From Icerya purchasi (lineage: Eukaryota; Arthropoda; Insecta; Hemiptera; Monophlebidae): DNA of 64,000 nucleotides. How positions within the stretch are numbered: position 1 is the stretch's first letter; every line of letters starts with the position of its first letter. This document shows positions 34,938 through 46,156 of this stretch, piece after piece. The notes beneath the pieces were generated by a model. That model did no database searches. It worked only from the letters and a program-made list of their open reading frames with translations, and was not told the origin of the DNA. Location of the stretch: assembly GCA_039619475.1 (NCBI GenBank), contig CM077116.1, forward strand, positions 149,561,088-149,625,087. The letters run 5' to 3'. The position numbers and the translations under genes are program-made.

Positions 34938-35750
34938 TCAAAAGAAAAATTTAACCAATGTCTTTATTTGCGGTATGTCAGTATTTGTACTGGAGAACTG
35001 AGCGAGAAAGAGAATGAAGGGATCGGATAACAGAACGAGAAGGAAAGGAAAGAATAGACGAAGCGTTGTAGAGAGTACATTACCAATTAGTAAAACAGCT
35101 GGGTAGAAGCAAAGCCGTTCTACTGAAAGAGATATATTCGGATAAGGCGTTATTAGCGTCACAGGACAGAATGGAGATGGCGCGCGGGAGAAAACCCGAA
35201 AAGCGATGAAGGCAGCAAACTGTGTGCAAAGCGCAGGCGGATATAGTAGAGAGGTTAAAATGCGCTGCATAGAAGCGGAAAAGACCGAGAACGAGGAGAA
35301 AGAAGAGACGGCTAAACAAACAGGTAAAAGGTATCAAGGTTAAAGATAGGAATAACAGAGTTGTACGTTATAGAGTTGATTGCGGACGGATGAGTAATAT
35401 TGTTGAATGAGAATACGCTGAAAAATCTGCTGGAGAATCAGTTGACTCACATTGCCTTCGATTTCGGAGCAATCACGAATCCTCATAAAGAGTCAATATC
35501 GATTGAACGGAAAAGGGATCAGAAAACGTGCGAGACTAATTGCAAAATCGGTAGATGGAGAGGGGAGAGGAGATGGTTTGCGGAACACTTTGCGAATCAG
35601 ACGTGATAAGGGTATTTTGAGAAACGAAGGTAGGTTTGATGAAGAGAAGGAGCTACGGTAGCATTCGGTGCTTTAAGTAGAGGGTCAAAGAACTCTATTC
35701 GGAATGATTAAGAACAGAAATAGTCTGCACCGACTCTGTTGCGTAAGTCA
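34938..35750 (-). pseudogene. Jockey-like ORF2 fragment with RNase H remains
   Basis: The minus strand is pyrimidine-rich. It reads STISACALHTVCCLHRFSGF followed by PRAISILSCDANNALSEYIS (about 35265-35140), which fits the middle of a retrotransposon RNase H domain (xxAEALALxxAL...ILSDSxxALS). Upstream on that strand, 35660-35400, the frames are broken; they could be the RT-RNase H linker but show no firm motif. No endonuclease or RT core. Family membership with the other pyrimidine-rich Jockey-like fragments here is inferred. Confidence 0.5.
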
Positions 35751-36413
35751 TAAAAGGTGATTTAAATTCACGAGTGTATAAAAATTCCGATTTCATGACG
35801 TGACGCGGAATAGAATATCTTTTTAATTTCAAATTCTGATTCTCAACTATTTAATAATAATGTAATTGTGTAAAATCGTTTGTTTTTAATTTTACGTATG
35901 AGAAGCTACTTTTTTATAAAAATCATTTTACACTTGTAACAACTAAATCGTTTTATTTTATTGACCTTCTCCTTATTGCTCGTTTTGCGATTATTAAATT
36001 CGCTCGTTGTCAGCGACTAGCGGATGTGTCGTCTAAAAGCTTTTTCCTTTTTTTCCATCATCAGTTGAAATTACCGTAAATAAATGTACAAAATAACACG
36101 GAACAACCGCTTAATACAATTGAATCAGATCTGGAATTTAATCATTGTATTTTTATGCGGTAGACTGATAAACCGACAACAAGCAAAGCTTAATACGAAA
36201 TTTTAGTGTTTAGCGAAACAACATAGAAAAAAAAAAAAAAAAAAATTTCACCTTTTTTTTTAAAAATTGAACGATAAGCGCCCGGAAATTTTGTTAATTA
36301 AAGGAATTTGCTTCGATTTTAATGAAAATATTGATTTCTCTTCTAACTGAGGAAACGTGCAGGAACACATCAAAACAAACAACAGCGACGATGAAAATAA
36401 CAAACAGCGGGAA

Positions 36414-36416
<3 letters not shown>
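35751..36416. other. Intergenic, nothing recognised
   Basis: AT-rich with an A-run near 36229-36245. No gene or repeat family. Confidence 0.5.
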
Positions 36417-36444
<28 letters not shown>

Positions 36445-37290
36445 CTACTAGCTGACCCAGCGAACTTCGTACCGCCTCAGAATCAATAAATGTTGTGTCT
36501 TATTTTATTAAGATGAAATTAATATTCAAAATGAATTAAGTTCAATAAATGTACAAAAATCAAAATGAAAAGTATTTTAATTATACGTGGCAGCTAGGTA
36601 TTATTCCCCTTAATAACAAAAATCAGTATAAATTTACTTTGAAAAATTAAAGTAAATTACTTTGGAAACATGTTTTTTCGGGCTATATCATCAGCTAACA
36701 ACACAGAGTACACACTCAATTTATATGATTTTTAATAAAGTATGTACTCTGTGCTATTAGCTGATGATGGGGGCTATATACGAAAAAACGTATTTCTAAA
36801 GTAATTTAATTTCTTAAAGTAAATTTATATCGATTTTGACATGTAATGTACGGAATAATCTTAATAAGATGGCTCAGAAACGACAAAAATATTCAATTGT
36901 ATAATAGCTCGAAAAAAATTACAGTTAAACTTCTATCGACGACAATTTACAACTTTAAGCTGGGCGATTACCCTGGGTGGCAAGAAACCATCTAGAATAT
37001 ATATTATGAAATTTAGAACGACTCATAAATAACTCATCACCAAATAATTCTTTCATAAAATTCAAAAATTACGGTTAAAAATGATTTAAACCCCTCCCAT
37101 TTGGGCCAAAACAGCAAAAAAAAAAATGAATTTTCTTCATAAATTTTTTTTAAATTTCGTATTCTGCCATTCGGGGCGGAGACAAATCCAAATTAAAATT
37201 AAAGATCATAAAAATCGGTCCAGCCGTTTTTGAGTTATAAATGGTTTAACTAACCCGGACTTTGTTTTATACATATGTATATATATAGAG
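36417..37290 (+). mobile_element. TA-flanked interspersed element (CTAGCTGACCC family), copy 2, with nested inverted repeat
   Basis: (TA)14 at 36417-36444 is followed by CTACTAGCTGACCCAGCGAA and CTTCGTACCGCC. The other end reads AAAATCGGTCCAGCCGTTTT, TGAGTTATAAATGG and CCCGGACTTTGTTTTATA before a TATATATA tract. It is in the opposite orientation to the 23.7 kb copy. An inverted repeat (36611-36838) is nested in it. No ORF. Confidence 0.7.
36611..36838. repeat. About 100-bp inverted repeat carrying hammerhead-like cores
   Basis: The left arm (36611-36714) is the reverse complement of the right arm (36740-36838) with scattered mismatches. Each arm contains GTTAGCTGATGAT or ATTAGCTGATGAT, then CGAAAAAAC with T-rich sequence after it (left arm on the minus strand). 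A third related segment lies at 37425-37500. Confidence 0.8.
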
Positions 37291-37329
37291 ATTCATTATA
37301 CCAAAGGTGGTGGAAACTCTGCACTGATA

Positions 37330-37500
37330 GAGATTTGTGTCGTTCTTTTTTGATGCTGATTCGAATTTCAGAATTTTAAAGAATGATTTAGATTAATTTA
37401 GAAATTAGTAGCATTTTAGTTTTATCTGAGTGTTATATTGTTAGCTGATGATGGATAACGTCCGAAAACGTTTCCTTAAATTGAGGTATTTATTTTAATT
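37330..37500 (+). repeat. Third copy of the CTGATGA...CGAAAA segment
   Basis: GTTAGCTGATGATGG (from 37440) is followed by ATAACGTCCGAAAACGTTTC and a TTTAATTTAATAAAG tail. It is the same order of motifs as the arms at 36.6-36.8 kb. Confidence 0.55.
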
Positions 37501-39027
37501 TAATAAAGTGTAAATTATTTAATACTAATTTTGTTCGTTAATAAGGGGTATTTATTTGTTTTATTTTATAAACATTAACGAGCAGATATGGACTTATCTA
37601 TTTTTAATGAAAATTACTTATTTTTTTTTTGAAAAAATGGATCATTTAACTTCACGTTTGAGTAATTATGATGCACGTACTTCAATTCTTTTTTATTATA
37701 TAATAAAAACTCCTGATATTACAATATATAATATTGCAACTTTTAGTAAAAGGCTACTACCGTTTGAGTGGGATTTCTGTTTTAATAACGAGCAATTATT
37801 TCCAAACGTGTTTATTTTATAGCACAATTCGATTGTTTCGAACGAGTTGCTTAGAATATTCGAACGTTTTCAATACGAACTTTCTCACATAGTGATTTGC
37901 TTCGATTCCCGCTAATGGAAATGCGTCAAAACAATTGAGACTTTGCAACTTCGCTCCTGAAACGAGCGACAAGCGCAGAATCGATTTCTTCTTTTCGTTT
38001 CGGCTTCACTTTCGTTGGATTTTTTCGTCGTTAAATACATTTTTATTACCTTTTTTTAGCCTTTTCTTTGTTTGGAGGCGTGTCTCAATTTTTTAATTAT
38101 AAGTTCAGACCGGTCGTATATAATCGGTAATTCCGTCGCGATAACGAAAAGATCTTTGGAATTTTATTCGACTAAACCGAACGTTTTGTATTTGACGCTT
38201 GACACTCGTGATTTCTCCAGAAGACACACTGAGATCGGAAGCTACTCGATCAAAGTTTCTACGAGTTCTCCTTGTACAATCAATTTTAGAAGCTGGATGA
38301 AATCTGTCTTTCGGATGCTGCAAGCTTATCGCAAAAATAGGACATTCACGTACAGTCAGCCTTTCCTCAATCGACAGTTTAGAGGTTAAAGCTAGCCTAG
38401 CCAAGTTTGACATGCAGTTTATCATCATTAAGGCTTATTTCGCCGGGTAATCAGAACGCGTTAGAACAATTAAATCCTAGACTACGATCGTAGTTGAATG
38501 GAACGTTGTTATACTATTGATGAGTTTACTCGTTGTTATACAAGGTGTTTTTTTTTTGGTGTACGTATTTCTAAGAGTATTTTTAAAACATATTTTGTTT
38601 TCATCGGTACACGTATTCCTTTAAATATTAATTACCTTTTTTAAAATATTTAATCATAAAATCTGAATAGCTTAATCGATTATAAGTAAGAATGTAAATG
38701 TGATGCGATTAAAAATTGTCATTTATCGTAAGTTGAAATATATTAATTAAAAAAGAGCGCAAAAAACAATTGACAATTAGTACAAATTTGGTTTCGCTGC
38801 ATATCGGCTTTCGACATAAGCGTAGAGAGTCGTATATCCTGTTATAGTGACGATGTAGTAGTAATACGTTGTTGTTTTTTTTTTTGCCCGCAGAACTCAT
38901 TTATTTCCCAGATTCGTTTAATGAAGTTTCAATTGTTTTATTCTGCGACTAGTGCGATCGAATTATTCGCCATCTAGCACTGTAAATATAATACGTAATT
39001 TTGTCGAGATTTACAATTTTCATCGTT
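37501..39027. other. Intergenic, no gene recognised
   Basis: Two overlapping frames of about 105 codons on opposite strands (38072-38428) show no known domain. Nothing else supported. Confidence 0.45.
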
Positions 39028-39400
39028 TTTTAACCGACTTCAAAAAAGGAGGAGGTATTCAATTCGACTGTATTTTTTTTTTTTTTTTTTTTTATTTTTT
39101 TTTTATGTGTGTTACCACAAAACTTTCTTCTAGATGAACCGATTTTGATGATTCTTCTTTTATTTGAAAGGTAGTGTTTGCCATGTGGCCCCATTTAAAT
39201 TTGATCAAGATCTGACCGATAGTTTTTGAGTTATCCTTAATAATGCGGGAGATTGAAGCTTTTTGGATGCTTTTCATTCATGATTAGTTTCAACGTCGGG
39301 TTAGATTTATTGACTTAAAATACTATAAATTTGCCAAATTACCATGGAAATGTAGCTTTTGGTGTTTTCACACCGTGGAAATATCTGTTCTTATTAAAGT
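39028..39400 (+). repeat. Dispersed repeat block next to foldback element, copy 2
   Basis: Starts TTTTTAACCGACTTCAAAAA and AATTCGACTG, then a long T-run, GAACCGATTTTGATGATTCT, TTTTTGAGTTATCC and CCATGGAAATGTAGC. It is the inverted counterpart of 3760-4115. Confidence 0.75.
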
Positions 39401-39414
39401 GTTTTAATTTAATT

Positions 39415-39802
39415 GAATAAAAATGCACTAAAAAGTAAAAAATAACTACTCCCGATAAGAAAATATATATATCAGAGTGATATAACACTTAAGTGGTGAT
39501 ATCGTAATTCTTATACAACATTAATTTTTTGGAGTTGGCATCAAATTCATATTAAAAGAATAATTAAAAACTGCATTAAATGTTGATTAAATTGTTCCTA
39601 ACATGAATTTAATTCCAACTCTAATAAGTATTAATGTTGTATAAGAATTACGATATCACCACTTAAGTGTTATATCACTCTGATGTATATATATTTTCTC
39701 ATCGGGAGTAATTATTTTTTACTTTTTAGTGCATTTTTAAATTTTTATAATAAACCTTCAAGTGTCGGTATTTATTTTTTGTAAAAAAGCATTTTATCTT
39801 AT
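39415..39802. mobile_element. Foldback element, type A, copy 2
   Basis: Arms of about 130-190 bp with TGCACTAAAAAGTAAAAAAT and CACTTAAGTGGTGATATCG on the left and their reverse complements on the right, around an AT-rich centre at about 39540-39600. The right side extends further (to AAAAAAGCATTTTATC) than the left, so the left end has lost about 50 bp compared with copy 1. Confidence 0.8.
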
Positions 39803-40086
39803 AAAAATTTTACAAATGAACTACTCATTGTTGCGATAGTTATAATATTGTAATTAAAAACTCGTCGACTCCCGATTGATTTTCTCCTTCATTTTTGTCA
39901 CGTTCGATGAAAAACATTATTTTTTCTCTTTCTTTTTTGTAGTCTCGTCAACCAGCTGTCCAAAAAACGATAGGGGGAGAGTTAATTAGATCCGAACTTG
40001 ACTGGAAATTGTTAATAACCACTAGCGTGAGAACAACGGACAGGGAAGAATACAAAAGATACAAAAAAAAACAATGAGAGCCAGGG

Positions 40087-40245
40087 GTATCGTGGCGTAG
40101 TTGGTTAGGCAGTGGCATTCATTCGCGCAGAATATTCCGCTGGCGCACATTGAAATTTTCAAAAATTTCACTCGCGTGCTAAGTTAATGTCTGTAGTTGA
40201 CCTCCCCCCACCAAGTACAATATGAAGCAGGAAGCCTAAACTTTA
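40087..40245 (+). mobile_element. tRNA-derived SINE, family A, copy 2
   Basis: TGGCGTAGTTGG at 40093-40104 is an exact pol III box A, followed by TTAGGCAGTGGCATTC. The later AAAAATTTCACTCGCG and CTGTAGTTGACC parallel copy 1. Box B is degraded, so an active tRNA is excluded. Confidence 0.65.
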
Positions 40246-41479
40246 ACAAAATATGAATACAGGAAAGTTCAGCAGAAAGAGAAGAGCATTAAATTAGGAT
40301 CATAAATGCTTACACCGTTGGCTGGCGAGTAGGGGAAGCAAAATTAAGGTGAAAGGGCGAGACGAAGGCGGCATGTGTGAGATTAAAGCATAAGTAAACG
40401 ACGGAAACACGAGTAGAAAGAAGCAAAGATTTGGAGAATTGGGTTAGAGATGGAAGGGACGATTATTCGTAAAAGTGAAAGAAAAGATATCCGAAGTGAA
40501 CTTTTTTAAATTGAGATACTAAAAGCCGGAATTTTTTTTTAAAACAAAAAGGGGAAGAAAACCCTAGCTAAAAGCGCCACTTTATTAATGAAAATTACAA
40601 AAAAATTATATTAATCGCTATCGATGGCAGTTACTCGCCAACATTTGTGGATATCCAATAAACTACCGGCACGATCGAATTGTGCCGTTTGAAACAAAAT
40701 TATTCGCCGGAGTATTAGCGTTTTTCGTCCAATATTGAACAATCAGTGGTAGAGGAGGGTTAAACAATTGTAAAATCTGCTCACGGTGCAACGTGGGTCC
40801 TCTTTCTACACTGTGTAAACATCTAAGCGGATGAATTACCTAGCGGTGTTTGTTCAGCGTATGAGACTACATGTATAAAGGATGTGTAGAGCTTCTTGTA
40901 CGTCCGGTATACTTACAGGTACACACTAATCTCTTTACAGATATTAATCGCCAGTATTTGGGACAAGTTTACTCGGAAGAAAATGTGTGTGTGGCGTGAT
41001 TGCTGTGAAATCGCTGACTTCTACATCCGTAATTAGTTTTACAGATTACGCGCGTGGCACCGATAACGCCGTTCCATTTCGGTTTATTGTTCTCACTGTT
41101 AGTAATGGCGATGATAGGGCGATATTCAGTGCGCGGTACTGATAACGTCTCTCGTGATTTCTTACTGCGGAAGAGCTGCGTAGAAGACATTCTCCAATTG
41201 CTATTGCAAAGGAACGCCCATGCAGAAAGTTTGATCGTTCTCTGTAACGGTTGCATCGACAAGTGTATCAGCTGCGTTAATTAGTAGCCAACTAATATCA
41301 GCGCTCAATCATGAACGGAATTCGTATTCTTCTTTGCAGTATAATTATTCACATATAACTAAATTTAACAGCCCCGAAAAACATACGTCAGCGGCTTTGG
41401 TAGAAAAACCGAGAACAGCTATCTGAAAGGTGTTAAATCGTTATACGAATAGAAATGGAAAACACAAAGGGAAATAATA
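40246..41479. other. Intergenic; purine-rich stretch
   Basis: 40320-40560 is purine-rich and may be another decayed Jockey-like piece on the minus strand, but no motif is readable. A 76-codon frame near 41054-41284 begins at GTG, not ATG, and is not supported as a gene. Confidence 0.4.
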
Positions 41480-41830
41480 ACAGCTGGAGTTGGGAAAAAA
41501 AGGATAAAAGAATCAGTGAAAGAAGCTGGAAGGTCCAGCGCCAAGAGTTGATGGTATAGGAGAGAGAATATTCTGTACAAAGAGCAAGGGGAGAATCAGT
41601 AACATGGAGAGGGCAACAATAGGGAGAAGGTGAAAGAGAAAATTAAAAACGAGAAGAGGGAAGAAGAGAATGTTTTAGAGTTTTAGTTTCATTAAAGAAA
41701 CAATAGCAGAACGACGAAAAGAGAGAAAGGCTTAGAATCAAGGCTACCAATTGGAAATGGGTTGTATAAGGAAGGAATCAGAGGAACGAGGAGAGAGAGG
41801 GCTAGACGTCCAACCTTGCGTGATTATAAT
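41480..41830 (-). pseudogene. Jockey-like ORF2 C-terminal fragment
   Basis: Minus strand: LHVTDSPLALCTEYSLSY, then after a shift LPASFTDSFILFFPTPAV and IISLCVFHFYS. The second block lines up with LPTPFNASFILSFPSPAV and IPLLLFFILS of the fragment at 31.4-32.0 kb. Both therefore come from the C-terminus of the same or a close family. The upstream part on the minus strand is pyrimidine-rich without clear motifs. No 3' UTR or poly-A was identified. Confidence 0.6.
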
Positions 41831-44469
41831 ATTGCACCATCTAGCTGAAGAAGCTTACATTGAATTGAGCTGTAAAGATAGAAAAATCAACACGCTCGCA
41901 ATGTATATACACTAGGCGCATGCATGTTTTTATGTTGAAGTTAAATTTTATCAACATCGTAAAACGAAATTGTTTGCATAAATCGAAACTTTAGAAATGT
42001 CGTATTTTTCGTCTTTGTTATTGATCGTTCTGACGAATCATCTATAAAGTTATGCAGAAATACTGATCTGTGATTTCAATACGGAGGGTAACACTTGAAA
42101 GCTGCTGATTTGATGACATATTCAACGGATTTCACGCTCGTTTATTTTGCAATATAGATATGCAGCTTTTTTGTTTTTGTTTTTTTTTTATCTCTCCCCT
42201 TATTCGAGAGCTAATTTATTCGATTCGGCTGCGCGCCGCCGGTGATGTGGTCTGTTTGATTTTTCTTTGTTTTTAGCGGTACCGATAACAATTTTTATTA
42301 TTGTTTCTATCGAAAGACGCAGGCTAGACCGATGATAGAAGTCTCAAAAAAAAAAAAAAAAAAACAACAAAACAATAAACTGTAAATTTTACTTCCTTTT
42401 TAGTTTCAAGACCAGAGCGGGATTACGGTTAATGTTATAAAGTGTACACAATCTGACCGGTAAACATAAGATACAAAAAAAAAAGAACTTTGTAAAATAA
42501 TCTCTACCAAGTTCAACACAATACAATCAACCCGTTTCGCTCTCTTAATCAATTTTTTAAAATTGAGTAATTGTTGATGTAGATCGTAAGGAGCTGTGTG
42601 AAAAGGAATGCAGACAATAAGGGGAAGCAGGGACGCAATCTTTGGGATTCGAAATCGAAACGGCGAAATTAATATCTAGCATAATATTTAAATTTACCTA
42701 ATAATATACTATTATTAACTGTTAATTTACCAAAGATAAATTACGTAAATTTAAATGTCTTACGATTCAATTTTTTAAAAATTATAAAATATTATGTTAA
42801 TAATTTTAATTGGAAATCTGAGATTAACTAGTGATTTTTATTTGAGTATTCACGAAAACATATATTTTATGCTTTAAAAAGGTGTAACATTTAAATTATC
42901 GGAACTAGTTATTGAAATCGAAAAATATAGAGCGAGATTTTAATTATAATTTCGTGGACTATGTTATTTTCTGACAATATGAAGTTTAGCAGTTTAAAAA
43001 AATACGAGTATAATAATAATTTTCGTAATAGTAATTCTTTAAATGGAGTACGAGTATATTACCATTGTGTCTAAACGAAAACGGTGACACTGAATTATGT
43101 TTAACATTTTAATTTCGAATACGATATAGACAATCTATGTTAAAATTACCTTTTAAAAAAACTTAATGCGTAAAATAATACGTAACAATTCGTTAATATT
43201 GCCATCGTGGTGCGTAAAAGCACCGAAACATGTTAGAGAATGTGACTCTAATTTACAAGCAATGAGAAAAAATACGTATGGCGCAGTAATTATAATTTTT
43301 GAACGGCGGTTAAAATAAACGAAAGCATTAGAATGTAAAAGATTAATTTTTGCCGAGTCGAAAAGTACATTTTGTTCGTTGAATGTAGCCCTTTCAAGAT
43401 TTCGAGACATACGAGTTTCCCAGAACCAGTTATAATGCCAACGACTTTTAGACACATCTGCATCAACAGAATCGAGTTTTATGTACTATTATTATTAACC
43501 AGAAAACCTCATCTCACTGAACGTGTTTTATTAAGAAATTTTGAATATAAAACCGATTAAAATTCGTTTAATCTTACCATTAACCGTTGTTTCGCATGAC
43601 ACATGATCAATATCGCGGCAGGTGATTAGAAAGGATTGAAATTGATATGTGTTCCTTTTTTCTTTCGAGGAGAGCAGTTTTCTTCACATTCAGTAGTTTC
43701 ACCTACTAAAACTAGTTTGTACGAGCATATTTTACTACCAGCGATACCGTAAATGAAATACACGGCGAAAACATATTCCAATATAGCAAATGCAGCTTGA
43801 TATGTATATATATGTATGTTCCATCGCTAATAAATCGTGCATTATAAATCTGCAAATAAGGTGCTATCTATTATATTACTACGAGGATACCGCTGTAGAG
43901 ACTTTCACTGTAATACTTTTGTTCATCCTCATTTGCTCATCGATCGGATTGCTAAATTTGATTCAAGGCTGATTGTAAAAAGTGAACTGAAACGACAAAG
44001 GTTTATTCTTATTTAATGAACATATACGCATCTACTTCTAATTCTCTAGACAAATAAGTGTAGAATTTCCGCAAATGACTGACCGTACCATGAAGCCGTA
44101 ATTCAGCGTTCGATAAATTTAGTCAATATTTTCTTTCTTATTTTAAAAGAATATTTATATACATATTAATGTACGTTTTTAGCGTCCTATTGCACTTTAA
44201 GGAGTAGGAATACGAAAATTCCGAACAATGGGAAAAATGAAATAGCTGTATCTATTAAAAATGATAATAATAGTCAAATTTAGGTCTACTCGTATAATTT
44301 CGACGGTATTCGATTCTGAGAAGTATAGTGTGCCAATGTACTTTTCTTTAAAAATTTTTCATCTTAAATTCCGCTACTTTTCATATTACCTTTTTTTTTT
44401 TTTTTTTTTTTTTTCGTAATTTCGAACGTTAAGAATAAAGCCGTGAAGTTCCGGATCTGAACGGTTGCT
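41831..44469. other. Intergenic; homopolymer tracts
   Basis: A-run at about 42346-42364 and T-run at about 44391-44414. No gene or known repeat. Confidence 0.5.
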
Positions 44470-44685
44470 GTAAATTTAGAAAAGTTGTTCTATTTAAATA
44501 GTTGCGATAAGAACATTTGATTTCGGAAGTCCTGAGCTCGATCCTAGGCAACGACAGAAATCATTAAAAATCATTAATTAACTGATATAATAGATAAACC
44601 ACCGCGTATACCTAATTCACATGCGCCCGGGTTGGTGCATACGCTTGAGACTGCATTTTTATATCAATAAATTAAAAACATTTAC
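44470..44685 (+). mobile_element. SINE-like repeat, family B, copy 2
   Basis: Box B-like GAGCTCGATCCTAGG (44534-44548), then ACGACAGAAATCATT and a body with GAGACTGCATTTTTATATC. Matches the layout at 6130-6340. Confidence 0.5.
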
Positions 44686-45499
44686 AATTAGTTTCAAGTG
44701 AAGTTTTGCGTCTACACTCACAGTTTGAATACAACTAGAGCGTACAGGTGGCCCCGTCTGTGCTCAGAAACTTCGTATGGCACTGGAAAAATCGCGGATT
44801 TTAAATACTTCTGGAGCTTTTGCATGTTACTGAAATGCCGGAAAATTAGATTACCGCAAATTAACGCTTCAGGAATTTGTGTCAGATAATACAAATTGGT
44901 TACTTTCAATGAAGGGTAAAAGAAGAGTCTTCAAACGGCTCGTTTAATTTTGAGCATCGGGAAAAGTGAAATTTTAAACGAATTACCGTTGAGTTAGGAA
45001 AACGCAATATAAAAAAACGTACCAATTGAACGTAAATTCTCTATACATTTATATCTTTTCCGATCGGAACAAACAGTCGGCTGGTGAACAAATTTATTTC
45101 TGAAAAAGAATCTGCGTGTCTTCCACGAATAATTTACAAATGATGATGTCGTATTTTTCACCTAAATTTTTTCCTTCACTCTTTGGCTTCTTAGTTAGCT
45201 CATTAACCCCGTTTCCTTCCTCTCTTGTATCATTCTTTTTATTCTATCACCTGTTTTTCTTCTTTTCTTTTTTTATCAGTTTATTCCCTTTCGTTATTCA
45301 TTAAATAATCCGCAGCTTAAATTATTCCCAGCTATTTCGTTTAAATCATCTTTCAATTTACCTTTTGTAGTTCATCGTTTTATTTCCCTACTCTTCCATT
45401 TGCCGCCGTTTTTTTGTTTTTTATTAGTTCCAATCTGCTAAATTTAATACATATTTTAGCGGAACGTCCGTATAATATCTTCTACAAGTTTCAGTCGTG
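44686..45499. other. Intergenic, nothing recognised
   Basis: 45120-45310 is pyrimidine-rich but has no readable protein motif. Confidence 0.45.
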
Positions 45500-46125
45500 A
45501 ACCATTGGGAGATCCACAAGGGGAATAGGGGACATCCCCTCCCCAAAGAACCAAAGCTTCTATGAAAAAATTTGTTATAACAGATAAACTTCATTTATAC
45601 TATACGAGATTTGTATAAATGTTACCTATGGATTTATATTTAATATTGTTCTCTAGTAAAACTATTAATGTTACGTTTTTATTCTATTTTAAATGTAATT
45701 AGCATCAATTTTTCGCCGTTTTTATTTATTTTTAATTTTTATTTTGTAATATATATGAAAATAGTTCAATGAGAAATATATATATTTAAACTTGCTCACG
45801 AATAAAGAATTCGGATCGGATTACTAACAATAATAAAAAAGAAGTAAAGTCCAGTAAAAATACTACCTTTGTTATTCTATTTCTAAACTACCATTTTTGC
45901 TAGAATTTTATAATTTCGTTTTATTTTTTACTCCTAAATATAAGACAAAAGTTAAATTAAAAATTATAATAATTATGTATTTTTAAAACGTTCTTAAATT
46001 TCTATAACGGTCGCTATTTGATTTTTTTTATGAAACAACGTATTTCTCAAATCTACTGCGTACCATAGAAGATATAATGTAATTATATAACTCCCCCCCC
46101 CCCAAATTTGCTCTGAAAATGTTAA
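45500..46125 (+). mobile_element. hAT-type MITE, copy 1 (ends damaged)
   Basis: Colinear with 51577-52235 over about 620 bp at high identity. Shared strings include AAGAACCAAAGCTTCTA, AAAACTATTAATGTTACGTT, TTTTCGCCGTTTTTATTTAT and AAATATAAGACAAAAGTTAA. The terminal CAGTGGCGG and GGATCC end motifs are lost in this copy. Non-coding. Confidence 0.75.
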
Positions 46126-46156
46126 ACCATGGGGCTTAAGCTACAAATTAACGTTT

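Noticed and set aside
38072..38428. Overlapping 105-107 codon frames on opposite strands; the minus frame was considered as a mariner N-terminus
   Set aside because: No helix-turn-helix or GRP-type motif could be read; overlapping long frames on both strands suggest chance.
41054..41284. 76-codon frame with hydrophobic start and Cys-rich end, resembling a small secreted peptide
   Set aside because: It begins with GTG; from the first ATG the hydrophobic start is lost, and there is no family or exon support.
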